Origin: Phytoseiulus persimilis
Taxonomy: Eukaryota; Arthropoda; Arachnida; Mesostigmata; Phytoseiidae
Assembly (NCBI GenBank): GCA_037576195.1
Contig: CM075103.1
Location: 7,378,001-7,442,000, forward strand
DNA length: 64,000 nt
Direction: 5' to 3'
The translations under genes were made by a program, and so were the position numbers. Below the pieces are notes generated by a model. That model made no database searches, was not told the DNA's origin, and saw nothing but the letters and a program-made list of their open reading frames with translations. Shown in pieces: positions 23,298 to 34,843 of this stretch (the stretch's first letter is position 1; each line of letters begins with the position of its first letter).

Positions 23298-26160
23298 CGA
23301 TCTCATGAGACAAACAGATTGAGCTGCGGTGCGCGCTCGGTCATTTCGAGAGATGTCCCACACTCATCATCGGAATCAATAGAAAGAAGCCGAACGTGAT
23401 CCTCCTCAGTGATCAGACGTTTGTGGCTCACGACTGCCGGAGGAGATCGATCAGCACTTAGCCCGAGTATCATAGCTCTGAGTCGTTCTCTTTATCGCTT
23501 TCGAAGGCTTCTATTTGCCTCCTGGAGGTGTTCCTCGGCGATGCCCTTACGTGTCCATAAGTTTATGTCCCGAGTCATGTGACGGTCCGAGGATGGGATA
23601 TTCAGATTCGATCGTGAGCAGCGAATTCCGGACGAAATCGGACAGCGTTCTGAATGTAGTGAGCCGAACCGACACACTTCGGAATTCCGAAGAAAAACAA
23701 AACCCGAGGAAAACATCAGAAACCTTAGTCAAGCTGCGCCGCCTGCCCTCCTCATAGCCCTCTCGTTTTTCGACGCTGACGCCGGCCGCGTCGTCTCCTT
23801 CCTCCAGCAGTGGCGAGCTCGGGTCCCAGGGGTGCCAATTAGAGCTTTGGCTCACTGGCAGAGACTCTTATTGGATCACTGGGAGACGATTCCATGAGTT
23901 TTTGCCCGTTTCCAAACAAAACGTTTTTGAAAACTCTCCGTCACGCTTGCTCAAGGTTCGTTTTGCCTGTGACTCGTCGGAGAGCGCGGTTCTACTTGCT
24001 CGGATCAAGCCCTGTGGTGGAAACGACGCCGGGTCGCTTTTCTATGTTCTTCCCACGAGAACTCCCCGATTCCCCGAACGACGCCGGAAATTTTTGTTTT
24101 CTATATCCTCATCGCCCCATCGTAGATTGAGGTTCAGATGTCGAGAACTCGTTCATAACTTGACTGAAACGCAGAGCCAATTCAGCCCAGGACAACTATC
24201 CGCGGATTACAACGATGGATTTAGGAGACAGCCGCCCCAATTACAGTTTAACGTCGAATATATCAACTTCGGCGACTTCGAATTCGATTCATTCTATCGG
24301 CATTCACCCTCACCGTGAATGCTGTTTGTAACGAAAATTTATCGCCATCAATCCGATCTGAAATGGAAGCCGAATGCCGGGAATGAACAAGCGCTCGGGC
24401 ATCCTGCATGTGGACCGATTTTCCGAGGGCGAGCTCCTCACGTATCGAGCCTGCAAATCGAGACTGACGAACTTTTATGCCTAAATTTCAACTAGCGCTC
24501 TGAATCCCGCTGGTCTCCATCGCCTTTGAGTGGATGGCGTTGTTCCTATGTGGCTGGCTGGAGTATCACTTGCCGCATCCCGTATGTTACGCACTGTAAC
24601 TCAGCGAATTCGCGCGCGTTCGAATGAGCGCGTCGTCCAAAATCGAAATATTCGTTAGGGCAGCTTCAAATGGGTCTCATTCATTTCGGATTCCTGTGGT
24701 TTTTGTCGATAACTTTTCCAGATTCAACATGCATCTTTATTCGATGAACGCGAGAATTTAGACACGAATGCGCTCCGTAGTCGGCGATGAACGCCCCAGA
24801 AATCGCCAAATCGAGCGTCGAACCGTCGGATCGCGGGAGACAAATGCGACTCATTCTGTTCTGAATGCTAACGATCGGAGAGAAATTTGCGGTTTTCAGC
24901 GAAATTCCGAAAGCTGCATCGAGCCTTGCGATTCGCGTCTGTTAACAGGTTGTTGCCGCCGCGCCAATAGACGTGATTCTGTTCCGGCGAGAAAATAAGA
25001 AAAGCGCGAAAATCAGCCGAACGACCAGCTTTCCGGCATACCAGATGGCAAGCGACCTAGGTTCGTCTATCACCTGCACTTATTAGCAGCAGTCGCGGAA
25101 ACGACTCGCCAAAAAGGAACCTAGAGGCAAACTGGGAAATGACAAAGCGGATTTGCCACTGGAACCTCGGCACAACTGTGAGAGCGCGTTGAACTTGACG
25201 TGTTACCGCACTTGGTAACGGACAGAAAAAAAAGTTTTTAGCTCGAACCAGGCTGAGCCAAGCCAATAAATCCTCTCCTCTTCTAGAAATGCACAAGATG
25301 GGAGCGCCTGGGAAATCTGATGAATTCCGCAAAATTCGACTCGTCAGCAGCTCGAAATGAGAACGTGAAAAGTGTGAATCCGTGGAAATAATTAGCTGCT
25401 TTAGCTCGGTTGGGATCGGACCCCAAGTTCTAATGAGAAAATATTCCGTCGGTTCTCGGTTTGTTCTCGTTCGTTCGAATTCTCTGTCGGAAGGTGACGT
25501 TCTCTAACTTTACCAGCGTCAAGGTGACTTGCTGACGTTGGGATCCCGGATCGAGGTGGCAGTGCAGCCAGCGCCGTCCGAAAAGTGGAGCAGCGGAGGA
25601 CGAAGTACCTTTGAATTCTACGAGGAAAACACTCCTTCAAACTGCGAACGGTTACTGAATCGCCACTCATGTATTTTCGTAAGACGATAAATCTCGTCGA
25701 ACATTAATATCACTACAAACGGTCTGATAGAAGTATAGGGGGCGGAATGCAGAAGCAGCTTCGATTTTTCGGCAGTATCAGCATGACCAAATGATGTTTT
25801 CAGTCGTTTGCTCGCTCGTTGGTCCGACCAGAGACAGAGAAACTAATCATTGTTCAAGTGGCTCGAAATGCGTTTTGCTCGGTAATAAATAATAAGAAGT
25901 ACCTCATGAGATACTGGCAACGGGGAATCCGCTCATTGATCTTCCTCATGGATGCAATAAATAAAACAGCAAAGGTATAGATGGCTCACAAAATGGTGCT
26001 GCATCCACACACAAACAAACTGAGAGTCGCGCACACACAGTGATTACCCGCTGAAAGTGTGTTCCCGTTCGGCATGTTCCATAAGTGAGTAACTTCTGCC
26101 AATTCCAGGTTTTTCTGTTTCTTTGATTACATATCCTGATGCGCTCTGTGGACCATCCTC

Positions 26161-27100
26161 CTAATTGAACCTGGAGAGGAAAGAAACCCTCTCGAAGGGA
26201 GTGATGACGGCGACTCCTGCCAGGCGACCCGTCGTTTTCGTCGAAGTTGCGTACGCTCCGCCGGTGCGTGAGTTCCAGTATGGCACCCTCCACGCTGGAC
26301 GTATAACGCGATTAGTAACGCGCGTTCCGGTCCGTTTTATTCGGTCGGTGTTTCCAATCCAGACGTTTGTCAGTATGTTTCCACGGAGTGTATATAGCTC
26401 CTGCGAAATTCCCCTCAGGCCGTTCACGTTCTTCTGTCTGCCAGGAGTGAAGCAGGCATTCAGCCACCCTTTCTCTCCGGTGTTCGGCGCGTCCTTGGCT
26501 GGGGCTGTTCACCTCTCCGTGGTTCCCTTCATCCACTGGCGGCACTGGCCTCGGCGGTGCTGGCGGGCGAACTCGGCAGCGAGCGAGCGAGCGAGCTAGC
26601 AAGCAACCCGTCAGCCAGTCCGCAAGAGCAAGCGGCTGAGCAACAGCTGATCGAAACGGCGGCGTGCCGATGGGCGCCAAGACGATTCTACACTTTCGGT
26701 GGGAGCGTATGGGGGGCCCGGAGTTCGCACCCATGGCTCGGAGCCTCGATCCGGGCCTGGACTGCGAGGTCGCCGGCAGGAGCAACGGGGCCGGAGAAAG
26801 CGGCCGAAAGCCGACCGACTCGACAGCAAACAGCTGTGCGGTATAAACAAAGCGGCATGACTCGCACGGCGCCCGCCGGCCGACCGGCCAGCCGTCTGTC
26901 TGGCGGGCTTGCGGGCTGGCTCTGCTCGACCGAGCTCGGACCGACCCGCGCATCAGTGAGGGCTGAGCACCGACGAGAGTTGAAGGTCACGGTGACGCCA
27001 CGTACATCAGACTCCGTATTTCCTAACGCATGCGAATTCGAAGAACGCGCTCGCTCGCGCACCCAGGAGTGAGTTCTGAATTCTTGCAGGCGGATGACGT
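26161..27100. other. CpG-rich stretch with a TATA word; possible promoter
   Basis: GC- and CpG-rich sequence with long overlapping open frames on both strands (171 codons plus, 213 minus), best explained by composition. TATAAA occurs at 26842-26847, preceded by CAGCTG, but no good initiator lies about 30 bp downstream. CAGGA/GTGAGTTC at 27064-27072 resembles a donor. A promoter or first-exon region is possible but unproven. Confidence 0.3.
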
Positions 27101-29583
27101 TGCTCGCGAATCTTCTTCTGAATCACGGAGCTGGAATTTCGTGAGTGGGGAACTCGTTTGCTGTCGGTATAGAGTCAGCTGCAGCGTTCAAATTCGCGGA
27201 ATAGGGGCTAGAACCGGGATTCCTCTCGGATAAACAGTCGCAACTTGTCAAGCGTTCTCGGCTGCGGGAGAAGAAATCCTCCGAGACAGCGGACACTCGC
27301 TTCAAGCGGTCGGTTGTTGATTACACGGTTGGGGTCGGTTCCAGTGGCTGATCGACGGAACATACTCCGCGGCGTATCGCTCTTCTTCGAAACTTCAACG
27401 AACCCTCAGGAATCTGGAATTACAAGCTACTGGGGCGATCAACGTCGTGACTCATCGAATAAATCAATGACGCCGTCGACCACGACGACGACGTCGTTCT
27501 TCTGCTACCCGTAGCGGTCTCTTAGAGACCTTCTCGTGCGGAGTTCGCTGTGGCTCGACGCTCGCTATGAAGCTTTTTGTCTGCGCAGATGAACGTGGCC
27601 GAGGTGCGCAGTAGAGCGGATTCGCTTCGCGATGGGCTTTGTCGGAACACGTTTAACTCAGAGATTCGGGCAAGCCGATCATGACTCACGGAATTCCGCA
27701 TTGGGTATAGGACTCTCAGCCTGAGAAGGAGCGAAACGGTTGGCCGCGTCGTTCAGTTACGCTCGCCAGAATTTCTGATTGATTTTGCGGTTGCGATCGA
27801 TCTCCGCGAAATGAATGAAAGGCAACGTTCCGATCGAGTTTCCTGAACACCTTTTCCAGCGAATGTGGCGCCCTCTATGGAAACTGCTGGAGTAGGAGTT
27901 TGCCCAGTATCGCAGATCTATTTGTCCGGCCAAGCGTCTACCGACCGGCCTCTCCCGAGCTTGAGCTCTCCCTTACATCCACAATAGAATACTCAGAACG
28001 TGTGGCGGAGACGCTGTCGGTAGTCAACTGCGTAGTCCTTGGGGCAAGTCCTGGCAACTTATTTATATCGTTCGTGTGTGCAAGCATGCTCTGACTCACA
28101 GGCTGTTCCTCTGAAAGGGCGAAACGCGAGCGCTCCGCAAAGGTCGAATCATCGAAACAACTTCAAAGAACACGGAGCGAAAATGGCTCCGATAAAGCAC
28201 ATGCGGGAGTCTCAGAACTAGAGGTTATGCCTCCTCCAGATTCTCCCGTCGGGTCGGATCTGACCCGCTTTGGATCCAAACGGCGCCGGCTTCGAATTTC
28301 CAGAAATACGTCGTTGGAGCGATCGTCGCTCTCACTCAGTAGCTCTGGCGCTATCCCACGACGCGCAGAAGAGAGATACGTACCGACTACGCCGATAGGA
28401 AAGAAACCGCACTGGCAGCAACTCTCCCCGGCGAGAACTTGCGGTACGTTAATTCTCCGCGCAGGAATCATCGGCTCCTCGAAGTGTCGGTTTGTTGACA
28501 AAGCGCGATGTTAACGCTAACCGGTAGCCGTGAGCCGAGGGCGATCGCGCGTAACGCCATCAAGGTCTGACGGGGCATCGGCCGAGGAAGGTTGGAAGTC
28601 TCTCTGCTGTACTGTCATCGTCCGGAGCCAATTCGAAGACAACAACATGACTAGCTTCGCAGCCAGCTGGAGCCAGTTGTCTCGCGCGCGCCGGCGCCGT
28701 GCAGTATGCACGATACATGTAACGATTCCGCGAGACCGTCTGCAGGCAACTCTGTACATTATGGCTTCGGTTTTGAATTAATCACCAGCGGCGACGAGTT
28801 CCTCATCCGTCACCGTTGTTTGCGGGAGAACTCGTCACAATCAGCGTTGCGGGTAGAGCGAGCTGCGAGGTAGCTGACAGGGCGACTCGTCGTCGTGCCC
28901 GCCGACGGGGCAACGGCCTGGGTTTAAGTGCCAGTCAAGGTTGTACAGACGCTCGCGCTCACTCGATTCTCGTGCCGCCCTATCGCATTATTTCGTTGCA
29001 TCAACTGTCGCTTCAGAAGCCAGCAAGAGATCCCTATTGTCTGTATGTTCGTAAGACATGTATGCACACGTTCGGGTCTTTGGCCCCTCGTGCACTCGCA
29101 GTGGCCGTGCAATACAACGTGGAACATATGTATTTGTCATCTGCTCGTGTATTCTGCCAATCACTCAGCCGGAATATTTTTCCGAGCGCGTCTGATGGTG
29201 AGCGGGCAGGTCGGTCGGTCAACAACACCGCCGATCTCGATAGAATCGATTCCGACACATTCGTCCGGAACTCGGGTTCGCAAGAGCCACGATGTGCCGC
29301 GATTCTCTTGTTCCGGTTCCGTGCGAGCTCGATTCGGCCATTCTATTCCGTCCTGGTTCCAGCCCCCAGCCCCCAGCTCCCTGCGAGAGGAGAAAGAGAG
29401 AGACAAACCACGCACACATCGAAAGCCCGAACGAGGAGCTGGTCACTGGAGTGGCGGCAGAGGTTTCGATTCCAAGTTGGAACGAACAGCATTGTGGAGT
29501 TCTCAGAAAGTGCTGATCGGGCGGGGGCTCCCTGGATAGTTTGTTTCGGTTCGGAATGCTGTCTATTTGTGGGAAGCGATCGC
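27101..29583. other. No supported gene
   Basis: Contains the start of the longest frame of the window (28816-29661, plus), open for 281 codons but beginning from TTG with background third-position composition and no domain. Other frames are short. A (GAC)n-type palindromic word sits near 27480. No RNA gene or transposon end is seen. Confidence 0.4.
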
Positions 29584-29693
29584 TATAAAGGTATGCTGGG
29601 ATCTGAGCCAACTCAAACAGTCGTATTAAAAATAGCGGTGTTGGCGGCCGCGGCGCCATAATTACGTCATGATGTCACGTCACAGCGACGTCA
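29584..29693 (+). promoter_or_regulatory. TATA box with triple CRE/ATF-like cluster
   Basis: TATAAA at 29584-29589 is followed about 35 bp later by ACAGTC (29617-29622), a plausible arthropod-like initiator. Downstream, ACGTCA occurs three times in the same orientation at 29664-29669, 29677-29682 and 29688-29693, within TTACGTCA, TCACGTCA and CGACGTCA. CREB/ATF-type bZIP proteins bind TGACGTCA and such variants. Spacings of 13 and 11 bp are close to one helical turn. A promoter could lie on either strand; no transcript evidence is available and the downstream gene is unknown. Confidence 0.35.
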
Positions 29694-30757
29694 CTCGTTA
29701 GATGTAGAACCCCTCGTGAAACTTTGACGCTGGAACGAGGAGACCGAAGCCCCAGGGCCGCGGAGAAGGTCCCTGTTTCCGGATTCCTCCGTCGTACGGC
29801 GACGAGATTCTTTGATCTGGTGTCATCATCTAGGCGAAGGGACTCTCAGGAAGCGAGCTAATCTTGGTGATCAAAGCCTTCGACAAATCGGGGACTGTTG
29901 TCAAGCTGGCCCGCAGTAATGCCACCGGAAACGAGAACCCTCGACACGGATCCTATGGAGAGCCACGGTGATACTCTTGTTGACTTTTCCATCAATCGGA
30001 GTCCGTCCGTTCCGGCGTCAGAACCATCTGTTCAGTTGGTCCAGTTGGAGATCCGACCTTTTCGTAGTGACGGCGGTAAGGGTGGGTGGGTGGTAAATGA
30101 TGAGCTCCATGGAGCGACCCCACCCTACGAGGGAAACGGGAGATGGCCGATAGCTGAGTCAGGAAAAGCGTAGAGGGAAACACTGAGGGAAAGAACCGCC
30201 AGAGAAGGGAGGGTGGAACAGGAACGAGATCAGGGTTCAAGGACAGGGTCACTCTCGCCCGAGTGGCGTGCCTGCCCGCGTGCCATCGGCGGACAGCCCC
30301 GATAGCTGAATCCTTTCCCACCCGCCAAAGGCTTCGCTGGGAGCAGGCGAACGACTGGGTGGGGTATGCCTCCTCGCTCAGGGCCTGTATCGCTTACCGC
30401 CCCTTGTCGTCGGCTCTCTAGCTGAACATCGTGCGAAGCGGTTTTGGCTTCTTGGGGAGCGACGCGAAACCCATGCCTTGGACCTCTCGGGCGTGGGCCG
30501 GACGAGCTCTGTGGCCTCGAGACCATCCTATTGCAGGGCGCTCGTGTAACGTTGCGACACCATACGGGCATGGGATGAAGGGCTCTGTATTGAGGAAAAA
30601 ACAGAAGTGCTCATTACGAAACCTCACCGCACCACCGAGCCACCCGCCCGGGCCGACAGCCCGCCCGTTCACCCGCCGGATCGGTTTAGCTTGGTTCAAG
30701 ATAGCCGGGACGTTCTCCCAGTGATCGCCTGCCTCCCGGGTAGGGAACTTCTCCAAC
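29694..30757. other. Possible 5-prime region of the next candidate; otherwise nothing seen
   Basis: Unique sequence with short overlapping frames. GTTCTCCCAG at 30711-30720 resembles an acceptor just before the ATG of the next candidate. An in-frame stop (TGA, 30722-30724) precedes that ATG, so it would be a start codon or the start of a new exon rather than an internal methionine. Confidence 0.35.
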
Positions 30758-31182
30758 ATGGAGAAAAATCGCATGGATTACGAGCTTCTGAATTTCCATA
30801 CAGGTTCCGTGACGAGTAGGAACCTTTGCCAGGGATTGATCCATTTCTCCGATCGAAGGCACTTCATGAGAACGGTCAGGATTCCGTGAGTGGGGAAAGA
30901 GCGGCTGGAGCGAGTTCCATCGCGGAAATCGGATGTGTCTCCATGAGGGCTTATTGCCCCTGCGCGTAACAAGCGAAGGAAACATCTGGATTGCGTTGCC
31001 ATGGAAGCAATTCGAGGTTCTGGATGAATTTCCACAGCGAGGAAGCTCAGGCAGGATCGACCAGGAGCGGAGATGCTGTCGACGACGTCGACCAGGAACC
31101 CAAGCTCTTGAGTGGCTCTCCCGCCGAGGCAGCGGAGGAAATCGCAAAACCAAGTTCGTTGGAGCTGATAGGCAGTGAATGA
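30758..31182 (+). CDS. Two-exon gene candidate with acidic C-terminus
   Basis: Exon 1 (30758-30885) starts at ATG in a good context (TCCAACATGG) and ends at CC/GTGAGTGG. Exon 2 (31038-31182) follows the acceptor AATTTCCACAG and ends at TGA. The phases match (2 nt plus 1 nt), giving about 90 residues. Exon 1 encodes MEKNRMDYELLNFHTGSV...; exon 2 encodes a strongly acidic tail with runs such as DAVDDVDQEPKLL and AEAAEEIAKPSSLELIGSE. Third-position GC is about 62-66 percent in both parts. Without splicing the frame stops right after the donor, so an intron of 152 bp would be required. No domain is recognised, and an overlapping plus frame and a 167-codon minus frame are also open. Confidence 0.27.
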
Positions 31183-31360
31183 CCGACATAAATGGAAACT
31201 CCTACCGTCATAACGTTCGGATTTGTTCCCTATAAAGACCCAACACATCCACCGACGTAGGAGCGAGGGGATGCCAATTGGCCGCGTTGATGTGGCAGGG
31301 GTGAGAAAGGAAGGCGCCGTCCGGATTTCTGCGCGACCGGACCCGGCGCGATGCTCGATT

Positions 31361-31393
31361 CGATGATGATGGAAGAGATCATCATCATCATCG
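31361..31393. repeat. (GAT)n/(ATC)n trinucleotide hairpin
   Basis: CGATGATGATG (31361-31371) is complementary to CATCATCATCG (31383-31393), an 11-bp perfect stem. The right-hand repeat has one extra CAT unit, so several registers are possible. Confidence 0.8.
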
Positions 31394-32913
31394 CCGTGTA
31401 TGTATCTTCATGAGCGGGCGCTCGATGATTCTATCAAGCCTTTTCCAGTCGAGTTGCCAATCAACCCGTTGATAAATGTTCTAAGCCCTCCAGTGTTTGA
31501 TGAAGACTCCGCTCGGGAACATTCTACTGCGCTCGATCTTTTGTTCGCAGATGTTATTTATCGATATTCACAAATTAATAGGAGCGTTTCGCTTTTGCGG
31601 CCGCCAGTAGCGGTGCGCAAGTACGGTGCGACGAGACCACGATGCCGGACAATGATCGTGGCGTTGCGTGGCTTCCAGAGCCAGGGCTCCCCAAGCCGCG
31701 CACTGGGTGTGTCCGCGCATGAAGCTGTTGATAGCGTCGCATGTTTAATGCCATCAACGAAGTATAAGCGAGAACATCGTTTTATGGCAGCTCCATAAAA
31801 GCTGTTCGATTCACCTGCTGGACTGATACTGTCTCTGCGCGTCTCGAACTATCGGAACATTGGTTCGGACATCACACGAGAACTGGAAAAATTCGCATAC
31901 TCATACATAGACCACTGAGGTGCTCCCCGTCCTCGTCCCCTCCGTAATGAGCGATTTCAGCGGTTGTCCGTGGTTCAGTTTCGACGACTGCCGTCTGTTA
32001 CAAGGCGGAATCGTTGGCGAGCATCCCGGAAGTTTGCGCCGTCTCGAAAGATCGAACGCAAGTCACCATTTGATCTAGTCGGACCACAACCCCCGACGCT
32101 ACGCAGCTGTGAGAGTCACCGTTTGCTCAGAAAACTCACAAGGGCTTCTTGTTTGCTCGTCCATCGGTCCGAGAAAGTTCGCTTGCAGGAGGAGGGAACG
32201 GACTGAATCAAAAACTCAAGTGCATGCGGAAGATGACGTTCCCCTCTGGAACGAACGTTTGCGCTGTTGAACTACGAAGTGGAATGTGAGGAAGCTCCGG
32301 CTCCCTCAACACCTGCACCTCCAGTATTCGAACCGTTTGCGAGGAAAATTCGGATGCGACGTTCCCGCCGCTAAGCCCGTCGTGATCAGGTCGTGTCTTC
32401 GGACAGGCGAACGGAGGGACGAAAGGGGTGACATACCATTACACCACAAGCGGGAGGACAGGACATCGTCAGGCGGAGGAGCAGCAGGAAAAGGACATAT
32501 AACAGCCTCAACGCTTGGTCCCTAGAGAGGCTGATGTCTCAAGCAATGGGCTCGCGGATTCCAAAAGGCTTACTCCGCACTCTGCTGCTGCGTGCCGGCG
32601 TGCGTTCGTTCCCGCAAGGACGATGTATCAAGCGACTGACAAGCAGCATCCCCTGGAAGCTGAGACCAGGAGAAGGAATTAAATGATTCTTTTCCTTTCG
32701 CCATCGATCCATTGCTGAGCCTTGGCCGGCATACCGGCCAGGCTCCCCCGCCCTTCCCCGCCTCCAACCATTACCCCCGCATCGCCCCGGGTTTTCGTTG
32801 CTGACTCAAAGAGTCCATCCAGCTCCGGATTCACCTCGCAGTCGATGCTATATTTCAAGTCACAAATGCCGAATACTCGACCGACTCAGCCAAACCACAG
32901 GGTTGCCCGCTCG

Positions 32914-32980
32914 ACAGACCGACCAACCAGCCAATTGATCGGCCGAATGACCCACTGGCTGGTTCGGTCGGTCGGTCTGT
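32914..32980. repeat. 20-bp-arm hairpin with 5-nt bulge
   Basis: 32914-32933 pairs perfectly with TGGCTGGTT (32956-32964) plus the 11 bases at 32970-32980. The only interruption is a 5-nt bulge (CGGTC, 32965-32969), itself an extra unit of the GGTC repeat; the loop is 22 nt. The arms consist of GACC/GGTC tetranucleotide repeat plus a unique AACCAGCCA segment, so it is not merely a simple repeat. It could be a foldback remnant or hairpin RNA precursor. Confidence 0.82.
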
Positions 32981-33933
32981 CTGTCACCCCCCAGCTAGGC
33001 ACCAAGGGATCATCACAGAGACACTGGCGGATTTTTGCCGGCTGATCGCTCGCGACGGTGCACCCAGTCCATTCTGTGGGAGCAAATCCTGCGTCTATCG
33101 ATTTCGGCACGTAGAATGGCTTCAGAGAGCACACCACGACGGCGCAGCCGACTGTGGCACCTGTGGTCGGTCGCGCTGGGGAAGAATCTTTCTTGAGAAT
33201 AAATGGGAGATTTCAAAGACAACGACGAACCTTCATCTTCCGGGAGCTGGGGGAAAAGTGGACGCAGCTTATGGCAACTGACTAAGATCAACGGACATTC
33301 GGGGGATTGGAAACATTTTCGGCCTTAATCCTCTGCTTCGTTGGATGTTCCGTGCACCCTAAAGGAAAATGGGCTTCCGAACGGGTTTCCGGAGGGGGGC
33401 CCCGAAAGTGGGTCCTGAAAGGGGTTTCTGGAGGAGAGGCCCTAACACCGGCGGAATGTGACGAACAGGAACCGTGAGCGGAATGTCCACTTTATGGATC
33501 AGCGAAAGACGAGACCCGACGGGAATCGAAACGAGGAAGGACAGCGCGAGGGTGGAGGTAGATTCGAGCCGACATCGTTCCCTTAGAGAATTCTCTCTGT
33601 CTCCGAGCTCGGCTTGCGCCGAGGGTCTGACGTGCCGCCCGGCAAATCACCCCATTCCTTCCCGTGATATTTGCGGAGAGGGAATATCCTCATGGAACCT
33701 GCAGTTTCCTCGGGTGTCAACAAGGAACGTTTCAAGTCTTTCTCGAGCGCGGTTGTCGCCGGTACCGCGCCGGAAAGCTACTGCGTATGGGGGATATACT
33801 TCGATGTAGTCTCCGCCTCGAAGTCGAATTCGCTCCCCGCTATCTCCGGGCGAGTTGGCCTTCCCGGCTCTTCCACTACGTTTCCAGATGGATAACGGCT
33901 GGGGGATGATATTGGGGCAAGGTGGAAGGGGGA

Positions 33934-33950
33934 GGGGGGGGGGGGGGGGG
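33934..33950. repeat. G17 homopolymer
   Basis: Seventeen consecutive G, preceded by GGGGGA and followed by ATCCCGTC. Such runs are candidate G-quadruplex sites, and their length is prone to sequencing and assembly error. Confidence 0.9.
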
Positions 33951-34704
33951 ATCCCGTCGCAAGCATCCCCGATGTCCCGATCTGAGATCTATAACAAATA
34001 TTGCTTTCAAGAGACTCACTGATCGCGTAGCTCATCAGATATTCCGACTCTCCTCCGAAACATCATCGATTTCCGGGAGTTTGAACTGGCAAACAAACAC
34101 TCAGAATACACCTGGCAACAGAGTTTCCCGAAGCGAGCCTAGCGTCAGTGGATCATGCAGCTCTGGAACGTTGAGATGAATCTCATTAGATCTCGACGCT
34201 AGCTCTGTCCGTGAACGAAACCCCCCTGCAAGCTGGTACGACCGGCAAGGGGCCGTCGCATCTGCTTTGTCTGTGTCGGAGCAAACACTCTCCTCCCACT
34301 CTGTTAATGGCCAAACGAATTTATTCTCTTTTTTAGGTTGTTCCACAAAAAAATCTACATCACCACAAATCAGTTTACGAAAAAAGCAGCTCGCACGCAG
34401 AGCCAGACGCACGCGTTGAGTTCGAAGAAAGGAGTAAAAAAAGATCACTACAACTTATCGCGCCATGGAGAACGGGTTGTTTGGAACAGGTGATTTTTTG
34501 CCCGCGCCTGGAGCTCGCAAATTTAGCCGAGAGGGTCGGAAAACCCCTGGTCGCATCTGTGGAACAAGCGCGAGTTGATGAGCACGACGCTATCAAAGAG
34601 TCCGTGAGTTTGATGCGGGTTGGAGCCGTGGAGGGGATGACAGCCTTCTCGGAGTCCGCCTTGACGAGATGATATCGGGTTTGGAAACTAGGGCGCAACC
34701 TCAG

Positions 34705-34843
34705 TGCGGTGACGAAACTCGAGAGGAACCTTGTCCAGGTCGTGTTGCTCAACGGCATCGATCCGCCGACGAGAATCGGGCGGCGAGTTACGCGAAAGGC
34801 GCAAATTGTGCGTCGACGAAGTCGAATGTACGCCGGCCTTCGT
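34705..34843 (+). CDS. Candidate internal exon, basic product
   Basis: The frame is open from the acceptor-like CAACCTCAG (AG at 34703-34704) to the donor CTTCGT/GTGAGTTCG (GT at 34844): one base plus 46 codons, ending in phase 0. Third-position GC is about 67 percent, reaching 84 percent in the first 25 codons. The translation runs AVTKLERNLVQVVLLNGID and then becomes Arg-rich (RIGRRVTRKAQIVRRR). The acceptor has a weak pyrimidine tract, no phase-compatible neighbour was found, and a minus-strand frame across the same bases is also open with similar composition. No family is recognised. Confidence 0.15.

Larger units (their letters stand above)
21481..26160. other. No supported gene
   Basis: Open frames are short or overlap (21414-21863 minus, 22623-22958 plus). 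A perfect GTCGTCGTC-GAT-GACGACGAC hairpin is at 21785-21805 and a CT repeat at 23272-23297. From about 24.3 to 26.1 kb the sequence is AT-richer and poor in open frames, consistent with intergenic or intronic DNA. Confidence 0.5.
31183..34704. other. No supported gene; hairpins and a G run
   Basis: Contains the trinucleotide hairpin 31361-31393, the long hairpin 32914-32980, an imperfect duplicate at 33384-33445 (GGGTTTC-GGAG-GGCCC words repeated about 48 bp apart) and the G17 run at 33934-33950. A frame at 34481-34672 includes AAATTTAG and GAGTCC/GTGAGT splice-like sites (34527-34603), but its phase does not match the next candidate. No gene is supported. Confidence 0.45.

Noticed and set aside
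28816-29661. Longest open frame (281 codons, plus)
   Set aside because: Starts from TTG, third positions show no bias, a 203-codon frame overlaps in another phase, and no domain is recognisable.
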